Shown in pieces: positions 43,757-52,189 of a stretch of DNA of 64,000 nt. The stretch covers positions 1-64,000 of the forward strand of contig DATLIX010000133.1 of assembly GCA_035539215.1 (NCBI GenBank), given 5' to 3'. This stretch comes from Dongia_B sp035539215 (GTDB taxonomy: Bacteria; Pseudomonadota; Alphaproteobacteria; Dongiales; Dongiaceae). The notes beneath the pieces are model-generated. The model was given only the letters and a program-made list of their open reading frames with translations, had not been told where the DNA came from and searched no databases. The stretch's first letter is position 1. Each line of letters opens with the position of its first letter. Both the position numbers and the translations under genes were made by a program.

Positions 43757-44851
43757 TCAGGCCAAGGACGTCCGCAACGGATCAGGATCGCTTACTTCCT
43801 CAACCAGATGCAGCGACGGCTTCTTATGCGTTACCATGCGCTGATAGATGGAGAGATATTCGGATGCCATCCGCTGCGCCGTAAAGCGCTGCTCGAAATG
43901 CTGCCGGACCTTGACGCGCGGAAGCGTATGGAGGCGGCCAACCGCAGCTACGGCTTCATCCTCATTCCTGACGACAAATCCGGTAACGCCATCATCCACC
44001 ACTTCCGGTGCCGAGCCGTGATTGAAGGCAATGACCGGCGTTCCGCAGGCCATCGATTCGATCATCACCAGTCCAAAAGGCTCAGGCCAGTCGATCGGCA
44101 CCAGCAGGCCTATGGCACCGCTGAGGAAGTCGGATTTGTCGCGGTCGCCGATCTCACCGATGAACTCGACATTCTTGTGAGTCCTGAGAAGTGGCTCGAT
44201 TTCGGTTTCAAAGTATTCGCGATCCGCTTTGTCGACCTTGGCGGCGACCTTGAGCGGCAAGCCGCACCTTTCGGCGATGCGAATGGCGCGGTCCACCCGC
44301 TTTTCCCGGGCGATGCGCCCGAGGAAGGCGAGATAGCCGGGTTTGGTCTGTCGCGGGGTCAGCAGATCTTCCGGCATGCCGTGATAGACGTTCCCGATCC
44401 AGCCCGCTTGCGGGACGGGCTTTTGCTGCGCCTTCGAGATCGAAATGACCGGTATCGAAGAGAATTCCTGGAAGACCGGTTGGTGCTCAGGCAGATCGAG
44501 CCTCCCATGAAGCGTGGTGATGAAGGGCGTTGGCTGTCGCGAGAACAAGGAGAAAGGATAGTAATCCAAATGAAAATGCAGAATATCGAACGTGTGGGCC
44601 ACTTTGCGCACGCGCTCCAGCATCAACATATGCAAGGCAATGGGATCCAGCACGGCCTTGTCGAACCGCAGCGCACAAGGCCACATCGCTTCCAGCTTCG
44701 CGCTGGTCTTGGAATCACCGCTGGCAAAGAGCGTAACGTCATGGCCCAAGCCGACGAGAGCGTCGGTGAGCCAAGAGACGACGCGCTCCGTGCCCCCATA
44801 CAGGCTGGGTGGAACCGCCTCCGTCAGAGGAGCAATTTGCGCAATCCGCAT
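43757..44851 (-). CDS. Glycosyltransferase family 4
   Basis: A 364-aa GT-B glycosyltransferase. The N-terminal lobe starts MRIAQIAPLTEAVPPSLYGGTERVV (acceptor side, positions 1-25 summarised here as IAPL and YGGTERVV). The C-terminal lobe has GYLAFLGRIAREKRVDRAI and the donor motif EPFGLVMIESMACGTPVIAF with the EX7E acids. It is convergent with the debranching-like enzyme. Donor and acceptor are unknown; a glucose donor is plausible from the context. An AGGAG site lies 9 nt before the ATG. Confidence 0.88.
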   Translation of the reverse strand: MRIAQIAPLTEAVPPSLYGGTERVVSWLTDALVGLGHDVTLFASGDSKTSAKLEAMWPCALRFDKAVLDPIALHMLMLERVRKVAHTFDILHFHLDYYPFSLFSRQPTPFITTLHGRLDLPEHQPVFQEFSSIPVISISKAQQKPVPQAGWIGNVYHGMPEDLLTPRQTKPGYLAFLGRIAREKRVDRAIRIAERCGLPLKVAAKVDKADREYFETEIEPLLRTHKNVEFIGEIGDRDKSDFLSGAIGLLVPIDWPEPFGLVMIESMACGTPVIAFNHGSAPEVVDDGVTGFVVRNEDEAVAAVGRLHTLPRVKVRQHFEQRFTAQRMASEYLSIYQRMVTHKKPSLHLVEEVSDPDPLRTSLA

Positions 44852-45223
44852 CGTCCGGCACTCCTATCGGTCATATCTGGTGGGTTGAATTGAATTCCGG
44901 TTGCTCGAACCCGGCCTCGTATCGGCTCTCGGCAATCGTCGCCCGAGACATAGACCTGCAGTCGAGATAGCGTGGTCAATTGATTAACCATTTGCCGCGT
45001 GCCGGCGCTTGGCAAATAAAATGGAAGTGAAGACAAAATGCCGGAGCTCATGGCACTTCGCGTGCTTCCAGGTGTTTGACTATGGAGCGCGCCGCTACCA
45101 TGGCCAGAAAGCTGCGACGGTTTGTCACCAGAAAATTGAGCTGCGCTTCGCCCTCCCGGTACCGATCATCACTGTCAGTATGCTTCGTGAAGGCGCCAAC
45201 AAGAGCAGGGAAGCCGAAGGTTA
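44852..45223. other. Divergent spacer between GT4 and ABC exporter genes
   Basis: About 370 nt. A minus-strand TTGACC near 44975 could be a -35 for the GT4 gene, but its -10 is poor. A 71-codon plus-strand frame ending at 45224 has no family likeness and I do not call it. Nothing else is clear. Confidence 0.4.
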
Positions 45224-47038
45224 ATGCAACACCTTACGCGATATGCGCAAGCTCCTTCATCATTTTGTCTGTTTTATGTACGACGGCATCTCGTTGCCCA
45301 TAGCCTCATTTTGGCTGCAGTCATCGGCGCGGTGACGGCCTCCGTCAGCACGCAATATGCGGTCAAGTATCTCGTAGACACTTTGTCGCGACATTTAACA
45401 GCCAGCAACGACATATGGTTCGCCTTTGCCTTTTTGGTCGCATTGATCATGAGCGACAATCTGCTCTGGCGGGTCGCGGGTTGGATCTCGAATCATGCCT
45501 TCGTCGCTGTGACCGGCGATCTGCGGAGTGATCTGTTTCGCTACCTGACCGGTCATGCGCCGAGCTATTTCGCCGATCGGCAACCGGGCATGCTGTCGAG
45601 CCGCATCACAGCCACATCCAATGCTGTATTCACCATGGAAAACATGATGGTATGGAATGTGCTGCCGCCTTGCGCCGCCACTCTCGGAGCTGTCGCGTTC
45701 CTGTCAACGATCAGCATCCCCATTACCATTATTGCCATCTTTCTGGCGACCGGACTGTGCTTCATCCTTTTCCGCCTGGCCGCTGCCGGCCGGCCGCTGC
45801 ATCACGGCTTTGCGGATCGCGCCGCCGCCGTCGACGGTGAACTCGTCGATATCATTTCCAACATGCCGCTCGTCCGCGCCTTCGGCGGCCTGCATCACGA
45901 ATTCCACCGGTTTGACAAGACCGTTGAAAGTGAAATGGTGGCGCGGCGGCGGAGCCTGATCTACCTGGAAAAGCTGCGGCTTTTCCACAGCGTCGTCACC
46001 ATCGCCCTGACCATTGCCCTGTTGGCCTGGATCATCGTCCTTTGGCAACGTGGTCAGGTCAGCAATGGTGACGTGGTCCTGGTCTGTACCCTCGGCTTTA
46101 CAATTCTCCATGCGACGCGCGACTTGGCCGTGGCGCTGGTAGACGTGACGCAGCATATGGCCCGCCTGTCGGAGGCAATTGCCACGCTGCTGGTGCCACA
46201 TGACATCCGGGATAGGCCTGATGCGGTGAACCTGGTTCCCCGCCGTGGCTTGGTACAGTTCGACAATGTCAGCTTCAGCTATCCAAACGGCCGGCAGGTC
46301 TTCAGCCATTTCCGGCTTCGCCTCGAAGCCGGTCAGCGCATCGGGTTGATCGGCGAATCAGGCAGCGGCAAATCCACCCTGTTTACGCTGCTCCAGCGTT
46401 TCTACGAGATCCAGGATGGCAGCATCCTCATCGACGGCAAGAATATTTCCTCGATTACCCAGGAGAGCCTGCATCAGGCCATGACCATCGTACCGCAGGA
46501 TATTTCCCTGTTTCACCGGTCGGTCATGGAGAATATCCGCTACGGCAGGCCCGAGGCGACAGATGACGAAGTCTTCGACGCAGCCGCCGCTGCGGAATGT
46601 CTGGATTTCATCCTCGCCTTGCCCGAAGGCTTCGCAACAATCGTCGGCGACCGCGGCGTCAAGCTTTCCGGCGGGCAGCGTCAACGCATCGCCATCGCCC
46701 GCGCCTTGTTGAAGGATGCGCCCATCCTGCTGCTGGATGAAGCGACCTCGTCACTCGACAGCGATTCCGAGGAGGCGATCCGCCAAGCGCTCGACCGGCT
46801 GATGCGCGGACGCACGGTGATCGCGATTGCGCATCGCCTGTCGACTCTGCGCGGCTTCGATCGGATTGTGGTGATGCAAGGCGGAAAAGTCATTCAAGAC
46901 GGTACTCCGGACCAATTGCTGCGCGCGAAGGGCCAGTATCGGGAATTGATCTTGAAAGAGATGACGCGATTGAGCCCCCAGGCTCCCGAGGACGACACAA
47001 GGGAAGATGAAGCAAGGGCGGTCGCCTCGGTGGGCTAG
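45224..47038 (+). CDS. ABC exporter, fused membrane and ATPase domains (MsbA-like)
   Basis: A 604-aa half-transporter that should act as a homodimer. Residues about 20-320 hold six membrane helices. The ATPase domain (about 340-580) has Walker A GESGSGKST, the Q-loop in VPQDISLFHRSVMENI, signature LSGGQRQR, Walker B ILLLDEATSSLD and the switch His in IAHRLSTL. It resembles lipid, glucan or multidrug exporters. The nearby glycosyltransferase and glycosidase suggest a glycan or glycolipid substrate, but that is context only. Confidence 0.87.
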   Translation: MQHLTRYAQAPSSFCLFYVRRHLVAHSLILAAVIGAVTASVSTQYAVKYLVDTLSRHLTASNDIWFAFAFLVALIMSDNLLWRVAGWISNHAFVAVTGDLRSDLFRYLTGHAPSYFADRQPGMLSSRITATSNAVFTMENMMVWNVLPPCAATLGAVAFLSTISIPITIIAIFLATGLCFILFRLAAAGRPLHHGFADRAAAVDGELVDIISNMPLVRAFGGLHHEFHRFDKTVESEMVARRRSLIYLEKLRLFHSVVTIALTIALLAWIIVLWQRGQVSNGDVVLVCTLGFTILHATRDLAVALVDVTQHMARLSEAIATLLVPHDIRDRPDAVNLVPRRGLVQFDNVSFSYPNGRQVFSHFRLRLEAGQRIGLIGESGSGKSTLFTLLQRFYEIQDGSILIDGKNISSITQESLHQAMTIVPQDISLFHRSVMENIRYGRPEATDDEVFDAAAAAECLDFILALPEGFATIVGDRGVKLSGGQRQRIAIARALLKDAPILLLDEATSSLDSDSEEAIRQALDRLMRGRTVIAIAHRLSTLRGFDRIVVMQGGKVIQDGTPDQLLRAKGQYRELILKEMTRLSPQAPEDDTREDEARAVASVG

Positions 47039-47069
47039 CCAGCGCTATACCGACTTGACCGAAACGACC

Positions 47070-47594
47070 TCATTTTACGTCGTTGGCCGCTTTGAGAAGA
47101 GCAAGAAGCCCCTCCAGAATGCGTTGCGGCGATGGCGGACAGCCACGGATATGAAGGTCGACAGGAATCACCGTCGACACGCCCCCTTCGCAGGCATAGC
47201 CACCCGCAAACATGCCGCCGTTCAAAGCACAGTCGCCCAGAGCAACGACCCATTTTGGATCCGGTGTAGCCTGATAGGTCCGCTCCAGCGCCTCCCGCAT
47301 ATTCTTCGTCACCGGCCCTGTCACCATCAGTACGTCGGCGTGGCGCGGTGATGCGACGAAACGAATGCCAAAGCGCTCGATGTCATAGAACGCATTGCTG
47401 AGCGCCTGCATCTCCAATTCGCAGCCATTGCACGACCCGGCATCCACGGCCCGGATGGACAGGCTGCGGCCGAGCCTGCGACGGGCAGTTCGGCGAAGTG
47501 CCGCGGCCACTTCGGCAAGGGCTGCCTCGTCGGGCGCGGGTGCCGGCTCGGTCAAAGGACCTTTCACGAGACTCTTGGTGAGAATGCTACGCAT
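47070..47594 (-). CDS. hyfI: Hydrogenase-4/complex I-like small subunit (NuoB/HyfI type)
   Basis: A 174-aa Fe-S subunit. All four ligands of the proximal 4Fe-4S cluster are present: Cys55 and Cys58 (SCNGCELE), Cys122 (GDCAL) and Cys152 (RGCPPSP). The CxxC spacing is the hydrogenase-like one rather than the CC of complex I NuoB. It should transfer electrons at the junction with the HyfG subunit. The ATG at 47594 has AGGAGG 7 nt upstream. It is the last gene of the operon. Confidence 0.88.
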   Translation of the reverse strand: MRSILTKSLVKGPLTEPAPAPDEAALAEVAAALRRTARRRLGRSLSIRAVDAGSCNGCELEMQALSNAFYDIERFGIRFVASPRHADVLMVTGPVTKNMREALERTYQATPDPKWVVALGDCALNGGMFAGGYACEGGVSTVIPVDLHIRGCPPSPQRILEGLLALLKAANDVK

Positions 47595-47605
47595 CAATTC
47601 TCCTC

Positions 47606-49120
47606 CTAGAGATCATGGCCGGAATATGAGCAGTTGAATGACTTATTGCAGAGCGGAAAATCCGCAATGATATTGCCTTCAATGGCCGCCTCAAGAAGTG
47701 GCCACTGGAACCAGGAGGGATCGCGCAGGTGGCACCGCTCCACCCGGCCGTCGGCGGCCAGCCGCAGCCAGACCATGATGTCGCCTCGGAAACCTTCGAT
47801 GATCGCCATCCCTTCACAGACAGAGCCACCACCGGCGGCAAGATCTCGACTGATCGCACCTTGCGGCATCTGCCCCAGGATCTGCTCGATAAATGACAGG
47901 CTCTGGAGCACTTCCCAGATCCGAATCCAGACGCGGGCGTTCACATCTCCATCGGCATGGGTGCGAAGCTGAGACTGCAGCCTGTCATAGGGTGCGTAGG
48001 CAAGTTGATGCCGCGCATCGAACGCCCTGCCCGAGGCGCGGCCGATATAACCGCCGCAGCCATATTGACGAACCAGATCGAAAGAAAGCTTCCCGGTGCC
48101 GACGGTTCGGTCCTGTAACGACGCCGTCCCGTCATACAGCTCGACCAGCTTTGGAAACTTGTTACGGATCTCGGCAACAAGCTTATGCAGTTCCGTGACG
48201 CCCCCGGAGCGAAGATCGGTCGTCACGCCACCCGGCGCGACACAATCCCGCATCAGGCGGTGACCAAAGCAGCGATCGGCGGCGCGAAGTACGCGCTCCC
48301 GCAATACGCCGCAATGTGCGAGCATCAGCGCAAAGGCCGCGTCATTGCAGATGGCCCCGATATCGCCCAGATGATTGGCAAGGCGTTCCAGCTCCGCCAT
48401 CAGTGCCCGAAGCCACGTCGCGCGAATTGGAATCTCGATCCCGAGTGCTGCCTCGACGGCACGCGAAAAACAAAGGGCGTAGGCGACCGTGCTATCGCCT
48501 GAGGTTCGGCCAGCGAGCTGCACGGCGCGTCCGAGATCCGCGCCCGCCATCAGCGACTCGATCCCCTTATGGACGTAACCGAGACGCTCTTCCAGCCGTA
48601 CAACAGCTTCGCCGTTGGCGGTGAACCGAAAATGACCCGGCTCGATGATGCCGGCATGGACCGGGCCCACGGCTACCTGATGCAACCCGTCGCCCTCGAC
48701 GGGAAGGAACACATAGGCGCCAGATGTCTCAGCGCCGACCGGACGGGTATCGCCGAACCGGGCGACCCACCGTCCATGAGACAGCCAGGGCCGTTCGTCG
48801 GGCGCACCTTCAGGAATCAGTCCGAACAGATCGCGGATGGCGCGCTCCAAACGTGCGGCTGGTGGATGGTTCGCTGCGACGGAAGGAAACCGTCCAGCGG
48901 GGCATTCCAGGCTGACAACCGCAACCTGGTTACGGATTTCATCCAGCAGCGCCATATGAACGATCGCAAGCTCGCCCCAAAGACCGAGGAGCGTCCATTT
49001 ACCGTCGGCGAGCTGGCGCGTGACGAATTGCCAGACATCGATACTGACGATGCTGCGCCGCCACGGCCGATGCTCGCCGACGACGCGACCTGCCAGGAGG
49101 ATATCATCGAGAGTTGGCAT
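47606..49120 (-). CDS. hyfG: Hydrogenase large-subunit-like protein lacking the first NiFe cysteine pair (HyfG/NuoCD-like)
   Basis: A 504-aa protein. The N-terminal about 120 residues match the NuoC-like domain and the rest the NuoD/HycE-like domain (RLEERLGYVHKGIESL, MAELERLANHLGDIG). In true NiFe hydrogenases the first cysteine pair sits in an RxCGxC motif; here the segment reads GRTSGDS (204-210) and has no Cys. Near the C-terminus only Cys491 and Cys497 remain, in CNKSFNCSYSGHDL, not the usual DPCxxC. It therefore should not bind NiFe in the normal way. It resembles the Ehr (energy-converting hydrogenase-related) group. The ATG at 49120 has AGGAGG 7 nt upstream. Confidence 0.87.
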   Translation of the reverse strand: MPTLDDILLAGRVVGEHRPWRRSIVSIDVWQFVTRQLADGKWTLLGLWGELAIVHMALLDEIRNQVAVVSLECPAGRFPSVAANHPPAARLERAIRDLFGLIPEGAPDERPWLSHGRWVARFGDTRPVGAETSGAYVFLPVEGDGLHQVAVGPVHAGIIEPGHFRFTANGEAVVRLEERLGYVHKGIESLMAGADLGRAVQLAGRTSGDSTVAYALCFSRAVEAALGIEIPIRATWLRALMAELERLANHLGDIGAICNDAAFALMLAHCGVLRERVLRAADRCFGHRLMRDCVAPGGVTTDLRSGGVTELHKLVAEIRNKFPKLVELYDGTASLQDRTVGTGKLSFDLVRQYGCGGYIGRASGRAFDARHQLAYAPYDRLQSQLRTHADGDVNARVWIRIWEVLQSLSFIEQILGQMPQGAISRDLAAGGGSVCEGMAIIEGFRGDIMVWLRLAADGRVERCHLRDPSWFQWPLLEAAIEGNIIADFPLCNKSFNCSYSGHDL

Positions 49121-49134
49121 AGACGCCCTCCTCA

Positions 49135-50583
49135 TCACCCGAGCAGCTGGGCAACGTGTTGGAACCAGATAACCAGCGGCCCAGGCAGATAGACGCCCGC
49201 CGCAAATACGATGGCGAGATGCGCAAACATCGGCAGATAGGAGGCTTTTACCGGCGCGAGACTGCCGCGCGGTTCGCCAAACGCCAGGCCGCCCAACCTC
49301 AGCAGGAGAGCGCCGAAGGCAACCAGCAAGCCCGTCACCAACGGAAGTGCAAGCAGCGGATGGCGCGCGAAAGCCGAGCTTACCACCAGGAACTCACTCA
49401 TAAAGATCCCCAAAGGCGGCATCCCGGCGATCGCGATGACGCCGACGACCAACCCCCAGCCCAGCACCGGATGGCTTTCGGTCAGCCCCCGAATATCGGC
49501 GATCTTCTGCGTTCCCTTGACCTGGGCGACATGGCCAACGGCAAAGAAAATGGCCGACTTGGTCAAGCTGTGCATCGTCATATGCAGCAGGCCGGCAAAG
49601 TTGGCGAGCGGGCCACCCATGCCGAAGGCAAAGGCGATTATGCCCATATGCTCAATCGAGGAATAGGCGAACAGCCGCTTGATATCCCGCCGCCGATACA
49701 GCATGAAGGCGGCGAAGATGAGCGATATCAGACCCATGGTGATCATCAACGGCCCCGGCGCTATCGCCTGCGGACTGGCATTCAGCAGGATCTTGAATCG
49801 CAGCACCGCATAAAGTGCCACGTTCAGCAGCAGACCGGAAAGGACCGCTGAGATAGGTGTCGGCCCTTCCGCATGCGCATCCGGCAGCCAGGCATGCAAC
49901 GGCGCCAATCCGACCTTGGTGCCGTAACCAAGAAGCAGGAAAATGAAGGCAACATTCAGCAGCGCCGGATCGAAGGCTCCGGCATGCTGGATGACCGTGG
50001 TCCAGACCATGGCGTCAAGCCCCTCGCCGATGACGGGACGCGCCGCCATATAGACCAGGATCGTTCCGAACAAGGCCAGGGCGATACCGACACTGCCGAG
50101 AATGAAATACTTCCAGGCAGCCTCCAGCGCTTCGTGGGTACGATAGATGCCGACCATCAGGACGGTGCTCAGGGTCGCCAGCTCGACCGCCACCCACATG
50201 AGGCCGAGGTTATTGGACACGAGGGCCAGGTTCATGCCGAACATCATGACCTGATACATGGCATGATAAAAACGCAGATAAGCCGGGGTCAGCTTGCCCG
50301 TTTCCAACTCATGGCTGATATAGCTTGCGCTGAAGACGCTCGTGGTGAATCCGACAAAAGTATTGAGAACGACAAAGACGACGTTGAGGTCGTCGATGAA
50401 CAGGAATTGGCCTGGCGCCGGGCGGTCGGCAAAGAGCAGGCCGGCTGACATCATCGTAAACAAGCTTGCCAACACGTTCAGCCGGGACGAGACGCGATAA
50501 TTGGATATCAATGCCAGGATTGCTGCCGAGACGATCGGTATAACCAACACGGCGGACATGGCATCGGGCAGATAGGCAATCAT
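49135..50583 (-). CDS. hyfF: Antiporter-like membrane subunit (HyfF/NuoN type)
   Basis: A 482-aa proton-translocating-type subunit with about 14 hydrophobic segments. The Proton_antipo_M features are visible: GYGTKVGLAPLHAWLPDAHAEGPTP with its channel Lys and the following HMTMHSLTKSAIFF. It starts within the stop of hyfE. It should move H+ or Na+ as part of the membrane arm. Confidence 0.89.
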   Translation of the reverse strand: MIAYLPDAMSAVLVIPIVSAAILALISNYRVSSRLNVLASLFTMMSAGLLFADRPAPGQFLFIDDLNVVFVVLNTFVGFTTSVFSASYISHELETGKLTPAYLRFYHAMYQVMMFGMNLALVSNNLGLMWVAVELATLSTVLMVGIYRTHEALEAAWKYFILGSVGIALALFGTILVYMAARPVIGEGLDAMVWTTVIQHAGAFDPALLNVAFIFLLLGYGTKVGLAPLHAWLPDAHAEGPTPISAVLSGLLLNVALYAVLRFKILLNASPQAIAPGPLMITMGLISLIFAAFMLYRRRDIKRLFAYSSIEHMGIIAFAFGMGGPLANFAGLLHMTMHSLTKSAIFFAVGHVAQVKGTQKIADIRGLTESHPVLGWGLVVGVIAIAGMPPLGIFMSEFLVVSSAFARHPLLALPLVTGLLVAFGALLLRLGGLAFGEPRGSLAPVKASYLPMFAHLAIVFAAGVYLPGPLVIWFQHVAQLLG

Positions 50584-51242
50584 CGACGCTCTCCCCTGAA
50601 CTGGTCGAGCGCACCGATATCGACCGTGTCGAAGCGTTCTCTGATCCGGAAGAGAAAAATGCCGATGACGATGAAGGCGATCAGCACGGAAAAAGCTACA
50701 CTTATTTCAACGACGAGCGGCATGCCTTTGGCACCCGTTGCTGCTAGGACGAGGCCGTTCTCAAGCGACATGAAGCCGACGACCTGGCCGACGGCATTGC
50801 GCCGCGTCACCATGACCAGCAGGCCGATGAGGATCACTGAGAGTGCGAAGGCGAGGTCCTCGCGCGCCAATGCATCGGCCCCTGGCGTGACCCGCAGCAT
50901 CACCACCATGGAGAGACCGACAAGCGCCATGCCCGCAAGCATGGTCAGCCCGACCCCGACAACCGTCTCGATCTCACGATGGATGCCAAGGCGCACGATC
51001 ATGCGGTGGAGCGCCACCGGAATGATGATGCCTTTAAAGATGAGCGCGATTGCGGCCGTGATGTAAAGGTGCGCGGCGTCCTGAACATAAGCCTGCCAGG
51101 CGACCGAGAGAGCGAGCATCAGGGAATGGAATGTGAAGACACGCAGAAGCGCATATAGCCGGTCCTGGTAGAGCATCAGGAAGCTCAGAAGAACCAGCCC
51201 TCCGGCCAGCAGATGCGCGACGTCGAATTGGAGACTGTGCAT
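50580..51242 (-). CDS. hyfE: Hydrogenase-4 component E-like membrane subunit (HyfE)
   Basis: A 220-aa membrane protein with six or seven segments. It contains the NuoK-like region NAVGQVVGFMSLENGLVLAATG with the buried Glu. It overlaps hyfC (ATGA) and hyfF (ATGA). HyfE corresponds to the NuoK/MrpC-type subunit of this enzyme superfamily. Confidence 0.87.
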   Translation of the reverse strand: MHSLQFDVAHLLAGGLVLLSFLMLYQDRLYALLRVFTFHSLMLALSVAWQAYVQDAAHLYITAAIALIFKGIIIPVALHRMIVRLGIHREIETVVGVGLTMLAGMALVGLSMVVMLRVTPGADALAREDLAFALSVILIGLLVMVTRRNAVGQVVGFMSLENGLVLAATGAKGMPLVVEISVAFSVLIAFIVIGIFLFRIRERFDTVDIGALDQFRGERR

Positions 51243-52189
51243 CAGAGGCTCCTCGAGACGAACAGAAGTAGTGTTCCGAGCAGCCCCAGCATAAGTGCCG
51301 CACCCAGGAAATTAGGAACACGGAAAACGCGCATCTTCGCGATGGAGGTCTCGAACAGGGCGAGGAAAAAGCCTGCGATCCCGAGCTTCAGCACGAAGGC
51401 TATGGCTCCGACCGCGTAGGAGATGACGCTCGCTTCGCCGCGTCCGATTCCCCAGGGCACGAATAGACAGATGATGAGGGCGATATAAAGCTGCAGCTTC
51501 AGGGCGGCCGCCAGCTCGATCATCGCCAGATGCCGCCCGGAATATTCCAGCACCATCGCCTCATGCACCATGGTCAGTTCGAGATGGGTTGACGGGTTGT
51601 CGACAGGAACGCGCCCATTCTCGGCAATCGCCACCATCACAAGTGCGATCAGGGCGAGTCCAAGGGAGACACGCAAGCCGACGGCCGGCGACAACATATA
51701 ATCGGCCATGTTCGACAATTGCGTCGAATGGGCAATGAGCGCCAGCGAAAAGACGATCATGATCATTGCCGGCTCGGCAAGGGAGGCGATCAGCATCTCC
51801 CGGCTTGAACCGATTCCGCCGAAGCTCGTTCCGACATCGAGGCCGGCGAGCGCCAGGAAGAAACGCGCACTGCCGAGCAAAGCGATGATCGCAATGAGAT
51901 CGGCCGACCAGCTGAAGAGGAGACCGGTGGCGAAGGTCGGTACCAGGGCGGCCGCCACCCAAGTTGCCGCGAAGATGAGATAGGGCGCCAGGCGAAAGAG
52001 CCAGGAAGCATTGTCCGCGAGGACGACCTCTTTCCGCAGCAGGCGGAACAGATCGCGGTACGGCTGAACGACGGAGGGCCCCTGCCGACTGAGAAGATGC
52101 GCCCTGAACTTTCGCGAGAGGCCCGTCAGAAGCGGCGCCAGCACCAGCACGAAAGCCATCTGGGTGCCTTGAATAATCAGATCCGTCAT
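51242..52189 (-). CDS. hyfC: Hydrogenase-4/complex I membrane anchor (HyfC/NuoH type)
   Basis: A 315-aa membrane protein of about eight segments, the NuoH-like subunit linking the Fe-S arm to the antiporter arm. The conserved loop AENGRVPVDNPSTHLELTM and VHEAMVLEYSG with its acidic residues is intact, as is SRQGPSVVQPYRDLFRL near the N-terminus. Two ATGs (52192 and 52189) overlap the hyfB stop; the true one is not decided. Confidence 0.88.
   Translation of the reverse strand: MTDLIIQGTQMAFVLVLAPLLTGLSRKFRAHLLSRQGPSVVQPYRDLFRLLRKEVVLADNASWLFRLAPYLIFAATWVAAALVPTFATGLLFSWSADLIAIIALLGSARFFLALAGLDVGTSFGGIGSSREMLIASLAEPAMIMIVFSLALIAHSTQLSNMADYMLSPAVGLRVSLGLALIALVMVAIAENGRVPVDNPSTHLELTMVHEAMVLEYSGRHLAMIELAAALKLQLYIALIICLFVPWGIGRGEASVISYAVGAIAFVLKLGIAGFFLALFETSIAKMRVFRVPNFLGAALMLGLLGTLLLFVSRSL

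Noticed and set aside
45009..45224. A 71-codon gene upstream of the ABC exporter
   Set aside because: No family likeness, poor start context, and it ends over the exporter's start; too weak to call.
47606..49120. Active NiFe hydrogenase large subunit
   Set aside because: The cysteines needed to bind the NiFe centre are absent in the first motif and misplaced in the second; no hyp maturation genes are nearby.
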